Position numbers and translations under genes: made by a program | Shown: positions 1 through 52,433 of the stretch, one piece after another | How the letters are laid out: the number at the start of each line of letters is the position of its first letter | Numbering within the stretch: position 1 is the stretch's first letter | The notes under the pieces: generated by a model | Seen by the model: only the letters and a program-made list of their open reading frames with translations | Told to the model about the DNA's origin: nothing | The model's database searches: none | From: Sipunculus nudus | Lineage: Eukaryota > Annelida > Sipuncula > Golfingiida > Sipunculidae | Assembly: GCA_026874595.1 (NCBI GenBank) | Contig: CM049307.1 | Span: forward strand, 36,874,862 to 36,938,861 | DNA length: 64,000 bases | Reading direction: 5' to 3'

Positions 1-59
1 GGTGCTCGGTTTTAGTTTTCAGTAAACAGTTTGCCATAATTATCCCTCCCCCTTTCCAC

Positions 60-318
60 AATAAGTCCTGACCATATTGATTAGACATCGAGGAAACAGA
101 TTCCCGCCATTGGTTGTTACACAGGAGCTCCTCATTGGCTGGAGCTTCACTATCATATCTCACCGCCGCTTAGTAGGGCCCTTTTATCAGGTGGCCCCAC
201 TTGGTTTTGGTCTTCGGCATTTGCCAGAAGAAGGTCCAAACTGGAAGAAATTAGTCAAGGACTTGAAACTCTTATGTCAGTCAGAACCAACAACTTGTTT
301 TAATGATTATCGTCAAAC
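60..318 (+). promoter_or_regulatory. PAPSS: PAPSS promoter and 5' UTR with two CCAAT boxes
   Basis: Two inverted CCAAT boxes (ATTGG at 109-113 and 134-138, 25 bp apart) lie about 180-210 bp upstream of the start codon. This is the usual NF-Y arrangement in TATA-less housekeeping promoters. No convincing TATA box is seen. The transcription start is not determinable from sequence; somewhere between about 160 and 240 would fit. A nine-codon upstream ORF (ATG 274, stop 301-303) ends 15 nt before the main ATG. Bases 1-59 show nothing I can assign. Confidence 0.55.
274..303 (+). other. Short upstream ORF in the PAPSS 5' leader
   Basis: An ATG at 274 opens nine sense codons and stops at 301-303, 15 nt before the PAPSS ATG and in a different frame. 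If transcription starts upstream of 274, ribosomes would meet this uORF first and it could lower PAPSS translation. The context before its ATG is mediocre. It may have no role. Confidence 0.3.
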
Positions 319-41136
<40,818 letters not shown>

Positions 41137-41411
41137 CCATAGCAACCAAATATACACTAAAAAAATACTGAAAATACTAGAATTAGGACTCTTTAAGGAT
41201 GTGCTTTACATGCTAGGGACAGCGTCTGTGTCAACTGTGTCTCGTCCTGTGTATACACTCATCTTCCACTGTTATAGTCCTCGTTATCAGAGCATGCCTT
41301 TCTGTACCATATGCATACACTATGACCTACGATGCCAAACATGAGATAAAGTTGATTTTTATCTTGTCTTGAACAGTGAGGCCACACCAAAATTTAATTT
41401 GTTTACAGACT

Positions 41412-41430
41412 GGGGGGGGGGGGGGGGGGG
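41412..41430 (+). repeat. Poly-G run (19 nt) downstream of PAPSS
   Basis: Nineteen consecutive G about 275 bases past the stop. It could form a quadruplex in RNA if the 3' UTR extends this far. Similar G or C runs of 12-20 nt occur at 17635, 44671, 44704, 53318, 53696 and 58040. Confidence 0.97.
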
Positions 41431-42338
41431 CAAAATACAGAGTGGGGTTATACCAGAATTTAACTGTAATATTTGTGAAGTTTTGCCAGCTTGCTGGAAG
41501 GAGGCAAAAATGATATGAATGTCACAAGGTTTGATTCATATTCAGTGACACCTTTACAAATGAAAATTTTGCATTATAATATAATATTCATACCTGTAAT
41601 CATTTCTGCTCAAAATGGTCCTCATTTACCATAAAAGAGATCAATGAAGAATAGGAGTGGCAATTCTGTAGAACAATTATATTATTGGTGTGGCCTAAAG
41701 TATTACTTTCCACCAAAGTTAAAAAACTTACAATCACCCACCAAATACATTGTACAAAGGCTTCAGTCACTGAATTTTGTGGTACGTGTAACCAGTCCAA
41801 GAACTATTGATGAGGGTGTCGTATAACACTATATACCATAATAATATTCTCTTTACAGGGCATGTGAACTTTTAGTAATCCAGTGACTTTATAAGGTTAT
41901 TAGTATTTGTCATGTGTAATTTTCATAAATACAAGTATTAAATACTAAAAGAAAATTAATATTCTGATGAAATTCTGAGTAAATATCATATGGAATATGC
42001 CTATTATCAGTAGAATTACTTTTAAACTATATTTTGGCCAAAATAAGAGTGCTGTATGAACATTCCCCTCTAAGAGGACCAAGCCAAAAGAAGTGATGAT
42101 GTCAAAACCATGCAGAGTCCAGTCCTGTATGTAGGTGAATCCTACCATGTTCGAACATCTTATGTTCAGTAGACAGTTATTTCCGCCGTTGTGGCAGCGT
42201 ATGGTCAGTTTGTTCATTGAAATAATTAAATGTGAATCACAAGGATCATTTATCATGACAAAAATATAATTTTTATGTTTGTTATTATAATTTGGTAAAT
42301 GACTGCTGCTATTTGACACTGACTATGGTCCTAAGTTT

Positions 42339-42353
42339 CCAGCAGGGGGCACC
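42339..42353 (+). promoter_or_regulatory. CTCF-like motif
   Basis: CCAGCAGGGGGCACC closely matches the bilaterian CTCF core CCASYAGRGGGC. It lies 1.2 kb beyond the PAPSS stop, close to the 3' end of the gene. Binding is inferred from the motif only. Confidence 0.45.
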
Positions 42354-42838
42354 TGCCTTGGGCCACCTATAGATGGATTGTGCGTGAGGGCATTTGGAGA
42401 AAAAACTGTCAGTCAGCTCTTTTTACCAGGGAGGACCAAGGCATGAATAATATTTTATGTTCGGTACTTTTAGTAAGAACTGATGAGCAAAATTTGCTTT
42501 TGATTGTCTTACAGTTATAACACATAATCACAAATATATAGAATATCAATTTAATTGGACCAGCTGCTCATCACAGTTGTGGCTTCAAGTGGTCCAGACC
42601 ATATCTCAGGAAATGCCAGTCCGGTATGGCTTTAACTGTAACCTTTCAAAACCTTAAAACTAATAGTTAAAAAGAGTTTGAAAATGCCTTAATAAATTTT
42701 TGACCTGCAACCCTTTTTTTGCACATGAATTTTTAAGGTGTTGGACATGTTTTAGCACTTTTTTGCAGTATTAAATTAAGGATGGTAAGGAGCCATTTAA
42801 AAATCATGTAGACAAAATATTTCATGACTACCAGTATA

Positions 42839-43211
42839 CTGTGGTTGCCTTTTTATTCGCGAGGATTTTAATTTTGCAATATTCGCGAATATGAAACCCT
42901 AGGGAATAAGATGCCCCATCATCTATAATGACCTCTGAAAACAACCATATCAGCATCCTTCTCAGGCTCACAGGCGATATGTATCACAGGCTGTTATGCA
43001 TATCGACTGTGATACAAGTCAAAATTTAATTATTGAACCAGTAATAGGTAAGGATTTGTAGGATTTTTTTCTAAATTTTAAATCAAAACAGATCCTGCTG
43101 TACTTAGATTTTACAAGTTTTGGTGCAATGGCAAAAATTAAACCCTTGCTAAACATTCAAAATGAAAAAAATTGTGAAATTTCAGCCTTGCAAATATAAA
43201 GCCAACCACAG
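42839..43211. mobile_element. TA-flanked MITE with CTGTGGTTG ends (373 bp)
   Basis: CTGTGGTTGCC at the left and CCAACCACAG at the right are both flanked by TA (42837-42838 and 43212-43213). This is the signature of Tc1/mariner-type elements. The interior has 'TTCGCGA' and 'GCAATATTCGCGAAT' words and no ORF. Related sequence is seen at 45895-45960 and 46060-47300. Confidence 0.8.
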
Positions 43212-43213
43212 TA

Positions 43214-44190
43214 TATACACATGACACAATTACATATTAACTATCAGAGCTTCCTATGATGTTAGGTTTCATGTTTTTTTATCAACATTTGATAGAGAGA
43301 TTCTCCTGAACTGGATTATACAATCATTCAAGTTTGTAAATTGGTATGCATGTACTTGAGATCAACATTTTATTGATTATTTCACTTTTTATATTAATAT
43401 TGCTTGCCACACACACATGCATAAAGTCCAGATACTGTAGAATTCATTAATTAAACTGACCATGATGACATTAATGTGATATCACTAGCATGTGCAATAA
43501 ATGTCCTCATATCTCTTCTATTACCATTTGATGCTGTGTTGGCTTCTTAGTAGACTTAGTCAATTAATTACATAAAAGTAACAAGTCAGTACATAGTACT
43601 GGGTGATGTATGGATCACAGCTGATACCAAGTATCAGCAGGAACTTCTGGATGGATATTGTTTGTCTTTGAGTCCAACCAAATTACTGTAAGGAATAGTC
43701 TATTTGAAAAGTGTGAACAGTATTGGACTTATCCAGCCATCCATGTGGTACTTTTTTAACTTCACTGAACACTAGGGTGGCAGGTTTGTGCAATCTGCAG
43801 ATGTGTGTGTACCTAATCACTGCTTGACAATACTGTTATTTCAGACTTGGGTATAGGTTAATATATTATTCTCACCACATGTTTTACTTGTTCTTGTTAG
43901 CTGGTGAAATAATCAGTGGATGTACAACATGCTTGAGCTCAGTGGTTTAATCCAGTAAGATATTAGAAGTTTGGATGGTATTCATCACTAGGATATATTT
44001 AGAGAATGTATAGGATGAAATAGTCAAGTTACTTATTCAACATATCTTTTGCCTATGTGGATCAGGTATCCATTTGTTGAGGTGCTTACTGTTTTAGTCT
44101 ACAAAAAGCTCATCATGACACCTTGTAGAAATGTGTGAAAGCATGCACAGACATTGTCTGATGTAGAAAATATGTGTTAGAGACCAAGGT
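43214..44190. other. Intergenic, CpG-free AT-rich stretch
   Basis: Nothing assignable. Bases 43201-43620 contain no CpG at all. Confidence 0.8.
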
Positions 44191-44194
44191 AATG

Positions 44195-45030
44195 GCAATA
44201 AACCACCTGCAAAATAAACAGTGTACTGATTTTTTCTTCCATTCACAGTATTAAGATTTTGCTGATATTTTTCTTTCACAATCAAAATGAAAGTACATAT
44301 ACATGTTTTTCACCTACAAAATTAACAGCTGGCCTTACAAAAGTTTCTCTACCAAATCTTCCAAATGGACAGTCTGTTGACGTTTCACTTCCACATGCAA
44401 CATGGACAGTATATTGACCTTTTTCTTTAAGATGACAGTCGATTCAAAGTTTTCTGCCACCTGCAAAATGAAGAGTTTACTGACATTTGTATTCCCTTTG
44501 CAAATTGAACTGCCAACTTTTATTTTTCTACCTGCTGAATGAACATTTTCTGCCCCTGAATAATGATGATCGCGGACTGACTTGCCATCCACTTTCAAAA
44601 ATGAAGAATCTACTGAAATTTTTCTGCCACTTACAAGATGAAGACTATCCAGAAGAGTACCTACAGAAGTCCCCCCCCCCCCCCATATAAGGTAACCTGC
44701 TAACCCCCCCCCCCCCCCCCCCCACCCTTTCCCAGTATTGTGACAAAGAAGGCGAAATCCCTTGCTCAGAATTTCGTTATTTTCCTCACTCCCATCCCAT
44801 ATCACGATATATACTTTTCATTTTACTCAAATAATATTTCTAGTGCTCAACTTTCAGGACTATATTATTTATTTATAATAAACATTTGACTTTGGCCTGT
44901 GGGCTTTTGTCAGCTTCTGTTGAGATAGTGGTTCTCATCTTACAGTCTTCTGATAATTTTCATCCATCCATTCCCTGGCAAAATGAAGGATCTACGGACA
45001 TATTTCTCCTGCAAAATGAACAGACCTCCC
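44195..45030 (+). repeat. Degenerate minisatellite built on CACCTGCAAAATGAA...TACTGACATTT
   Basis: Copies of CCACCTGCAAAATGAAGAG...CTGACAT recur near 44202, 44390, 44457, 44590, 44629, 44978 and 45010 with irregular spacing. Two C runs (44671-44684, 14 nt; 44704-44723, 20 nt) interrupt it. The long open frame on the minus strand (44335-44805), with a polyglycine stretch, is a by-product. Confidence 0.65.
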
Positions 45031-46059
45031 ACTGATCCGCTTGCATATTATTACACCTTGAATATCATTATGGGTGTCCCCCAACTGGCAATCAGAACAT
45101 ACTAATATTTTACACCCGTTAAGGCCAAATGACGGCATTTGCGTGTTTTGTATTTAAAAAAGTTATCTCTATGCCTTACTGTCATATCACAACAAAAAAA
45201 AACACATTCTTTACAACATGTTTAACCTATACGCTCCAGTCATTTTAGCCAAATACAATAAAAAAACAATACTAATAGTCCCTGCTAGTGCTATATCGTT
45301 CTCTCACCTAATATGGCGACAGGAATAATTAAAGGGACCCAATAACCTATAATGCATGTTGTATTAACACGAAAAATAAGTTCCTTTCTTTAAAATAAAT
45401 TTGTACCGACCAAAATATTGTCCTGAAATATATTAAAAATATTGCTTACTCCTGAAAACGGTGGACCGGGCGGGATCACAGGTGTCTACATGAGCATAAC
45501 GCGTGCTTCGCCCGGGCCACAATAAGTGTCAATCATGAGATGCCCTGACTGACTTGGCCAACGAAAAAGTAATAAATGTTCCCGCTGGCTGAAACATCGC
45601 GTGTTGCGGCTGACAAACGCACCTCCTAGTCACGCGGCCTTGTTATAGTAAAGTCACATATAGCCTGTGTTTACCATCACACGCAGAGTTACAACAAGGT
45701 GTTAAACAGCCGTATAGGCGAGGTATTGAGACTGTGTGTTGGGATGGTTTTGCTGGGAAACATTTGTATCAAGCAAAATTGAAATAACAGTGTTGAAGAA
45801 TATATGTAGGTATAATACTGCTCCTGATTATGTCCCTTTAAGACGACCATCAACATGAATTACTGATTCATAGACTTTTGTAAAATAATGGGAAAGATAT
45901 CTAAGCTTTTTGTTCCCGGGAGTTTTAATTTGTGATATTCGCGAAAGGTAAAAAAAAAACTTCATGAACCGGCCGCTCTTATGCACAAGTAAACAATAAT
46001 TTATACTTATTGGTCTCACGTGTTCGTTATCAATACCTGTGTTGTCAAAAGTCAAAGAT

Positions 46060-47302
46060 CGTGGTTGCCTTTATATTGGCGGGGCTGAATTTTCGCGGTT
46101 TTTATATTTTTAAAAGTTTCACGGGGTTCCTTTTTCGCGCTCTATCATTGGTCTAGTATAGTATATTTCATTATCAAAAATAATTTCATTTACCGGTGAT
46201 TTCACTATTATCCAAGTCTCCTTTTTCTCTGTCCGGATATCGCATGTTCGAACATTCACAGACGGCTGAGCCGACGCCTGCGGGAAGCATTGACCCCGCT
46301 GGATGTAATTAGTTCAGGGCCGAGGCTCATTAAAAACAACTCAAATGTTATTAAGGTGTGTCGAGAAACCAACCTGTATAACTACAAAACGGTATATTAA
46401 GTTTGTTTAGGGAAACTGTCTTGATAAGGGTATCTTACTCCTGTTAATTAAAAGTCTCGTCGTAATCACCTGCTCAACCAACAAGGGACGCCTGTAGGTA
46501 GCCCCCTTGTTTCAGAATAAAAGGCAGGGATGTGCCCATAATAATTTGAATGCCGTTTATATATGTTGCTAATTACTTCCAAATAGGTGGAAGAAGGAAC
46601 CGTATTCAGTTTCTCACAGTTAAAATCTGAAGCAAAACATAATATTCCACTGTTTAAGGCACTTTGGCCCCAAAATGAACTGCGACCTTTCAAATATATT
46701 CAAAACTCACGTCATCACTAGCCAATCATGCATCGTTTGGCGCGTCATGATTTCACAGAATTAGTCCTTTATAAAGTTACTAGGTGGCGTAACCCTAGCG
46801 GCTATGTTCACTACTTTAGTGGCAAATTTTATTCATTAACATGACTAAATACGGCACAATGTGAACGAGTACCTTCTACTCAATATTCATTTTTAAGCGG
46901 CACTGGATGTCATCTAACTTGGCACACATACACGTAATTTTTAAATATTACTGCCCAGCGGGCATTGACACTTTCCAGTCATGTGCCGGGGGAAAGGAAT
47001 AACTGCCGGGCACGTCCGCCAGAGTTAGCACGCACCTGCAAAGGGTCCCGGATTTTTGCATCAAAGCCAACCGATATTATTTAAAATGGGCCCAGCATTC
47101 TCCCTGAATCATTTAAGGTATATGCACCAGGATTGATGGACAATCACTACGTAGCTGAAGATAAATATCAACTGTCGCAAACTATCGGCAGCTTCTGAAA
47201 TTAATGATTATGGTCTGGTATATGTGCATTCAAAACTGCGCGGTTTCATTTTCGCGGTCAAGGAGCGACCGCGAATATCACGAATTTGAAACCACAGTAT
47301 TT
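46060..47302. mobile_element. Possible larger or split relative of the CTGTGGTTG MITE
   Basis: GTGGTTGCCTTTATATTGGC starts near 46063 and the mirrored 'GAATTTGAAACCACAGTA' ends near 47301, with 'TTTCGCGGT' and 'GACCGCGAATATCACG' inside each end. The left end lacks the terminal CT. The 1.2 kb between may be element interior or unrelated sequence between two fragments. Confidence 0.4.
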
Positions 47303-47428
47303 AATGTATGGTATGATTGTGAAAAAAAGAAGAAAATCGCGACAATTTAACCCCGTGAACAAGCAGCCAAACTGTGTGCAGGTTATAGTGTGCAAGAACC
47401 TTTTTCGATATGGAGGGTTCAGATTCAG

Positions 47429-47431
<3 letters not shown>

Positions 47432-47498
<67 letters not shown>

Positions 47499-47500
47499 TA
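47432..47500. repeat. (TA)n(CA)n microsatellite
   Basis: About 28 TA units followed by a short CA run. Confidence 0.97.
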
Positions 47501-48198
47501 TATTCCTTTGTCGAAGAAGTACATTCTTATATGGTATTGTCTAAGCGTTACATCATATGATAACTATAAATGTTTAGCCAATATATCTAATTTAATACAT
47601 CTTCAGAAACGAATTGACGAAGAAACCTGGCGAACAATAATACAGGTCTGTCGACAAAAATAAGTTATTATTCACGTGTTTAGACGGTTGTTCTGTTTTG
47701 TAAAAAAATAAAATGGGCAAAGGACACCAGATTCATAACATTATCTGATCTTTATGGTTTTAGGATAAATAGAGCTTACATTGTTGTTAACTAGTTTAGT
47801 AACGGAGAGAGTAGAATTACGCTAGAACGGGGGAACTGTCACCACGAGTCTTGTGTATAGACATATTCAGAATCTTTGAATATACAAAACTTGAGGCTAA
47901 TGCATCCAACCACTCATGAGATATTTAGGTTTTGTGTGATGTTCGCCAAAAATGGATTTTTTTGTAGGTCTTCTGTAACAGATAGAGTAAAAGATTTATG
48001 TAGAGTACAAAATTTCCGGCTCATATATGAAACCGCTCATGAGATCTAATGTGTGTGATTGTCATCAAGAATATAGATGCATGGATTGTGCCACTTTAAG
48101 ACAGAAAGGCAGAGGTCTCGCACAGTGAAACAATAGGGCACCAGTTTTAGGAATGAAAAAGAGAATTTTGCAAACGATCTATACACATTTTGCAAATA

Positions 48199-48365
48199 CA
48201 GTAAAACCTCGTTGGGTTGAACTCGCTTTTATCGAATAACCTGCTTTTGTCAAGGTTTCAATCAAGATTGTAGCTAAATTATTACCCTAGAAAACCCGCT
48301 TGTGTCGAAGCTGAAGCTTTATAGAAATTCCCTTATATAGACTTCGACACAACTAGATTTCACTT
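48199..48365. mobile_element. Pogo/Tigger-like MITE (167 bp)
   Basis: The left end CAGTAAAACCTCGTTGG is preceded by TA (48197-48198). The right end, read inverted, is AAGTGAAATCTAG and is followed by TA (48366-48367), matching 9 of 13 end positions. TCGAAC/GTTCGA-type words pair further inside. CAGTAAAACCTC ends with a TA target fit the pogo/Tigger group. No coding capacity. Confidence 0.65.
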
Positions 48366-49706
48366 TATATCCATTGAAAACTTCCAATGGCGTCATTTAT
48401 ATATAATCTGGCATTTTTTAGGGTCCGCGAGACTCCCCGGGCAAAAATTTGGAGAGTCCCATTGATTGGATTTTTAGGGTCCCTCGGGCCCGTAAATAAT
48501 ACTGAAGGGCCTTCATCAAATCAAACAAATATTTTATTATTTTATTATTATTCATTAAAATTTAATTATGCAAAAAAAATAAAGACACATGCAACATTTT
48601 ACATAATTTTAGCTTCATTTATAAAATAATTATTATCTGTTCCAACTGATGTGTACGCCATTCATAAGAAATCGGGCTCAGGTTATAATAAAAACTAGTA
48701 AAATGTAGCTTAACAAAAATCACAAAAACCTGTTGTGAAGTTCAGGAACTCTCTATCCTTTAAAAATGTTCTTTAATTCCACAATATTTCTCTGTATGAA
48801 ACGTGTAAACATTCAATCATTTAAAATACACTATCGGCTGAAAAAAAAATGTTTTAAAGCTTGCATGGTCGCTGTCTTGTATATTGAGTGCTTGCGCTTT
48901 GAAGGAGACGAGGGGATGAAGAAACTTTTCAGTTGCCACTGCTTAATTGCCATGGTATCTCGAACGGTGAAAGTGCCCTATGTTTATTCACACCGAGGCT
49001 CTGATTAAAACATGCAGATTTCGTCAACAGCTGACGAGATGAAAATGAAGTGCCGCTTATGTGCAGGCGTTGTCCAATGAGGCGTGTCAGTAAACTAATA
49101 TAACTGTTAACGTATAAACATTGTGTTTCGTACGTGTGACTTGAAACTGTACAACTGAAATAAATTCGTTAATCAGCAAGAATACCTGAAGATCCTTCTA
49201 GAGACACATTTTAAATAGAAACTGCTAGCGATTAAACATACGATATCATCATGTATATGTAGATGCTGTGGATAATGGTAAAATGGTAATACGCAATGCC
49301 GTATATTAAATTACTCGCGTTTGTCATGAAAAAAACGGCGGTTACATAAAAATTAATGAATGCAAATATTGTTATAATACAAAACCGTTATATCTGACGG
49401 AACAGATTTGAATAGCGGGGGATATACATTAACATGTACATTTGTAAACATCTATAATGTAAATTTCATTATGCACGTTTAATATCCCTTTTATTTACAT
49501 GAATCTTCAATTGAATATGCATAACAATTATAACTACTTAATATTCAGCGTTCACAGCACATCATTCATGAGTTTCTTTAAAAAATATGGTCCTTTAAAT
49601 TGTTATTTTTGTTATTTTTATACATGCTAACCCGTTCATTTTCAGTGAGAAAAAAAACACACACACACAGACACGCAATATGAACTAAAGTTAACGTCTA
49701 CTTGTA

Positions 49707-50280
49707 CCCAGGTAGCACAAAACATTTTTAAAACATTTTCAATATGTTGCATTAATGTTTCAACAGAACATCTTTTAAAAATGTTTTATAAACATTTTTA
49801 AAATGTTTTTACTAATAGCGCATAAATGTTACAATAGAACGTTTTTATCAAAACATTTTTAAAACATCTTAAAAACAGCGCATAAATATTATAACAAAAC
49901 ATTTTTTTAAACATTTATAAAACATTTTTTTAACATTTTTCTCATAGAGTGCATAAATGGGTTCCCAAAACTTTTTTTTAACATTTTAAAAACATTTTAA
50001 AATGTTTTTTAAATGTTGATGAAAAATGTTTACTTGAAACCTTTGAGATATATTAAAAAATGTACAAAATGTAATAAGACTTAAATAACCCAATCCAATT
50101 TCAGGGATTTTCGTGACCGCGTCATCTGTCTCTGCCTTAGGTATACTTGTGAATGAAATAGTTAAAAATGTTTAAAAAATGTAAACAAATACAACAAAAA
50201 AAGTTTAAAAAATTAAAAAATGTTGATAAAAAATGTTTACTTGAATTATTTATGAGACTTATTTAAATTGTACAAGATGT
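49707..50280 (+). repeat. Left arm: AACATTTT/AAATGTTTT tandem words
   Basis: Degenerate words of about 16-20 bp alternate AACATTTTTAAAAC and its complement, interrupted at about 50085-50155 by unrelated CpG-bearing sequence. Confidence 0.85.
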
Positions 50281-50330
50281 AATATATATATACACATATA
50301 TACATATATACATATATACATATATATATT
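50281..50330. repeat. TATACA-type microsatellite
   Basis: A 50-bp run of TATATACACATA words. Confidence 0.9.
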
Positions 50331-50739
50331 AATTAAATCTGTGTAATATTAATATATATTTAAATATAAACATTTTTTTATCTGTGTAAATATGTTACAT
50401 ACAAAGGAACTTTCTATATATATAGTAAATATCACAGTAGTGTATATTTTATTAATAAAATTGGCATCTTCAGATCTGAAGTTTAAAAGAGTGAAATAAT
50501 TATTTTATATTAAAGCAAAATTCTGCTTCTCGTTCCATATTTAAACTGAAATCCAGGAGGCAGTTTGTTCAGATCAAATTATAAATTCAGAAATTAAGCT
50601 TTACAAAAAAAAAACCGAATAAAACTGGGCAATACGTGTCAAAAAGTACAGCATGTTCATATTATGCTGATAATGTGGTCCAGTGCACTACAGCTATCAG
50701 TATGTAACTTATCATATAACCCTCCAGGGAACTCATGTC

Positions 50740-50847
50740 TTTTTTTACGGATTGCGGCTTAATTGGATCGACTAGAGTTACTGTGTCCCTGTGGAGACCA
50801 CATTTTGGCGGGAAACTCAGCATACCAGACTAAACAGTTGAAGTGGA
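50740..50847 (+). promoter_or_regulatory. E2F-type promoter of a small gene
   Basis: TTTGGCGGGAAA at 50804-50815 is a textbook E2F/DP site. It lies 32 bases before the ATG at 50848, and the proximal sequence keeps CpG. E2F sites at this distance are typical of S-phase or DNA-replication genes, so cell-cycle-linked expression is inferred. No TATA box is seen. Confidence 0.55.
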
Positions 50848-50869
50848 ATGGCTGAGGGTTCAAGCTATT
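50848..50869 (+). CDS. First coding exon of an unidentified small gene
   Basis: ATG GCT GAG GGT TCA AGC TAT T followed by the consensus donor gtgagt at 50870 (phase 1). MAEGSSY is a plausible N-terminus. The ATG follows an E2F site by 32 bases. Direct splicing to the last exon (52341) gives a stop after 18 codons, because that exon's long frame is phase 0. Either a middle exon of length 3n+2 exists in 50870-52340, or the gene is broken. The protein is unidentified. Confidence 0.45.
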
Positions 50870-51593
50870 GTGAGTATATTTCATTTATCTTTTCCCCTAA
50901 TTTTCATTCATATTCATAATTTATAATTTCCAAATAGCTAATTAGTAGCAGAACCATTGGTACATTTGTTTATTAAAACTCATTGTGCCATAATGCAAGC
51001 AGCTTAAAACAAGGTTTCAATTCAGCTGGAGAGGGATGACAGCCATCCAACCTGTATACAACAATATCTTGACCACAACTGATTCTGCTGTACAAGAAAT
51101 TTCAAACACACACACACACATTTATTTATTTAGGGTAGAAAGTAAAGAAGTAATAATGACAGAATAGGCACATACTCATAGGAAGATGTTTCTTTTGCCT
51201 ATATCAGTATGTATAATTGATCATTTATAATTTATATTTATTATTTATAATATAAACATATATGGCAACATCATCAGCATTTTTTACAGGTCATTTTTAT
51301 AATCAAGTTTACAAATTTTCATTCAGACTGGTTGTTTTATATACATCTTGTTATTGTGTGTGTGGTTATTCACTTGTTTTAAGTTAATAAAATTTGGGGT
51401 CTACATATTACCCATAGTTTAGGTGTGTCTGCACCAGTCCTAATGAGCTGTCACCAAGTAACATGCCAGCTCTCCAAGCATGCATTACAGAGCTGCATTA
51501 GGTTTAAAGGGCACCACTGTCAGGCCAAGCTTTAACTGTGACATTCCCGTACAATTAAATGACATACACCGACCACATGATACCGTCTGCTGT

Positions 51594-51692
<99 letters not shown>

Positions 51693-52340
51693 ATCTATCT
51701 ATCTCTTACTCACCCTCTATATATATTTATGTAAACTCTCTCCCTCTCTTTCTCCCTCTCTCTCTCTCTATATATATATTTATACATAAGGCTAAAACAG
51801 GTTTCACTGGACATTTTTCCCTTGATCATTTGTGAAAAAATCATATATATATATATATATCCTACTGAGCACTAATATATACATTATATATTTATGTTTA
51901 TATACATGATAAAAGAAAAATATTGTATTGGCAACTAAGATATCCCTGAAACAATATGCCGATATCACTTGATTATATATAGAAAAATGATATGTATTGT
52001 ACTTAAGATAATGTACTATTAAAGTATTTTTAAACTGGTAACGCAAATAATATTGTGGTTTTCTTTATGTTTTCTGAGTAAAGGGAACATTCTGTCTCAT
52101 CTAGATGCACTTTTTAAAGTAGTGTACTGTTTGTATTGTCAATAAATTAAATAACTGTACTCTCCTATCAGATTTGTCAGGTATCATATAGTAATATACA
52201 ATACAGTAGACATTCAGTAATTGATTTACATCTTGTATGTAATAGGATAAATACATTCCTGTCAATTGATTACCTGCCCATTTAAAGTTTTTGTTTAGTG
52301 AATTTCATTTATGGTAATATGTACATATCTATTTCTACAG
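50870..52340 (+). other. Intron(s) of the small gene
   Basis: It holds a CT/TA compound microsatellite (51597-51690 and a shorter one to about 51785) and TA runs near 51842. A 20-nt candidate micro-exon, tgcaccag|...CACCAA|gtaaca (about 51437-51456), would restore phase 1 to phase 0, but so short a match is likely by chance. No clear middle exon is visible. Confidence 0.5.
51597..51785. repeat. (CT)n(TA)n compound microsatellite
   Basis: About 50 bp of CT then about 44 bp of TA, with further CTAT and CT/TA runs to 51785. Confidence 0.97.
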
Positions 52341-52418
52341 ACACAAGAGGCAAAGAAGAAAAAGAAAGGAAGTGAGCCTGCTCCAGTGGAAGACATCACA
52401 GACTCTGATTCAGACTGA
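52341..52418 (+). CDS. Terminal coding exon of the small gene (acidic tail)
   Basis: The acceptor atttctacag at 52340 is strong. The phase 0 frame codes a lysine-rich stretch (AKKKKKGSEP) then APVEDITDSDSD and TGA. A basic run followed by a terminal DSDSD, a likely casein-kinase-2 substrate, is common in small nuclear proteins. AATAAA at 52428-52433, ten bases after the stop, is followed by a GT/T-rich stretch, so the 3' UTR would be very short. I do not recognise the protein. Confidence 0.6.
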   Translation, partial: TQEAKKKKKGSEPAPVEDITDSDSD

Positions 52419-52427
52419 TGTTTTTTA

Positions 52428-52433
52428 AATAAA
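52428..52433 (+). terminator. Polyadenylation signal AATAAA
   Basis: A canonical hexamer immediately downstream of the TGA at 52416-52418, with T- and GT-rich sequence 20-40 bases further on. Confidence 0.7.

Larger units (their letters stand above)
41137..42696 (+). other. PAPSS: PAPSS 3' UTR (probable extent)
   Basis: The first canonical AATAAA I see downstream of the stop is at 42691-42696. An AGATAAA variant at 41344-41350 might serve a shorter transcript. The region carries a 19-G run (41412-41430) and a CTCF-like motif (42339-42353), so the true end may be before these. RNA evidence would be needed to choose. Confidence 0.4.
45100..49706. other. CpG-retaining intergenic tract
   Basis: From about 45.1 kb the sequence keeps CpG freely (21 in 45301-45720, against none in 43201-43620). 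It contains MITE fragments (45895-45960, 46060-47300, 48199-48365) and a TA microsatellite (47432-47488). No gene is recognised: short frames at 46466-46693, 48387-48629 and 48766-49008 match nothing I know. Confidence 0.7.

Noticed and set aside
44335-44805. 156-codon minus-strand open frame with polyglycine
   Set aside because: It lies wholly in a degenerate minisatellite and two C runs; the polyglycine is a by-product.
47258-47663. Open frames with YIYIYI repeats
   Set aside because: Translation of a TA microsatellite; the same applies to frames at 24168-24461 upstream of exon 5 and 51480-51789.
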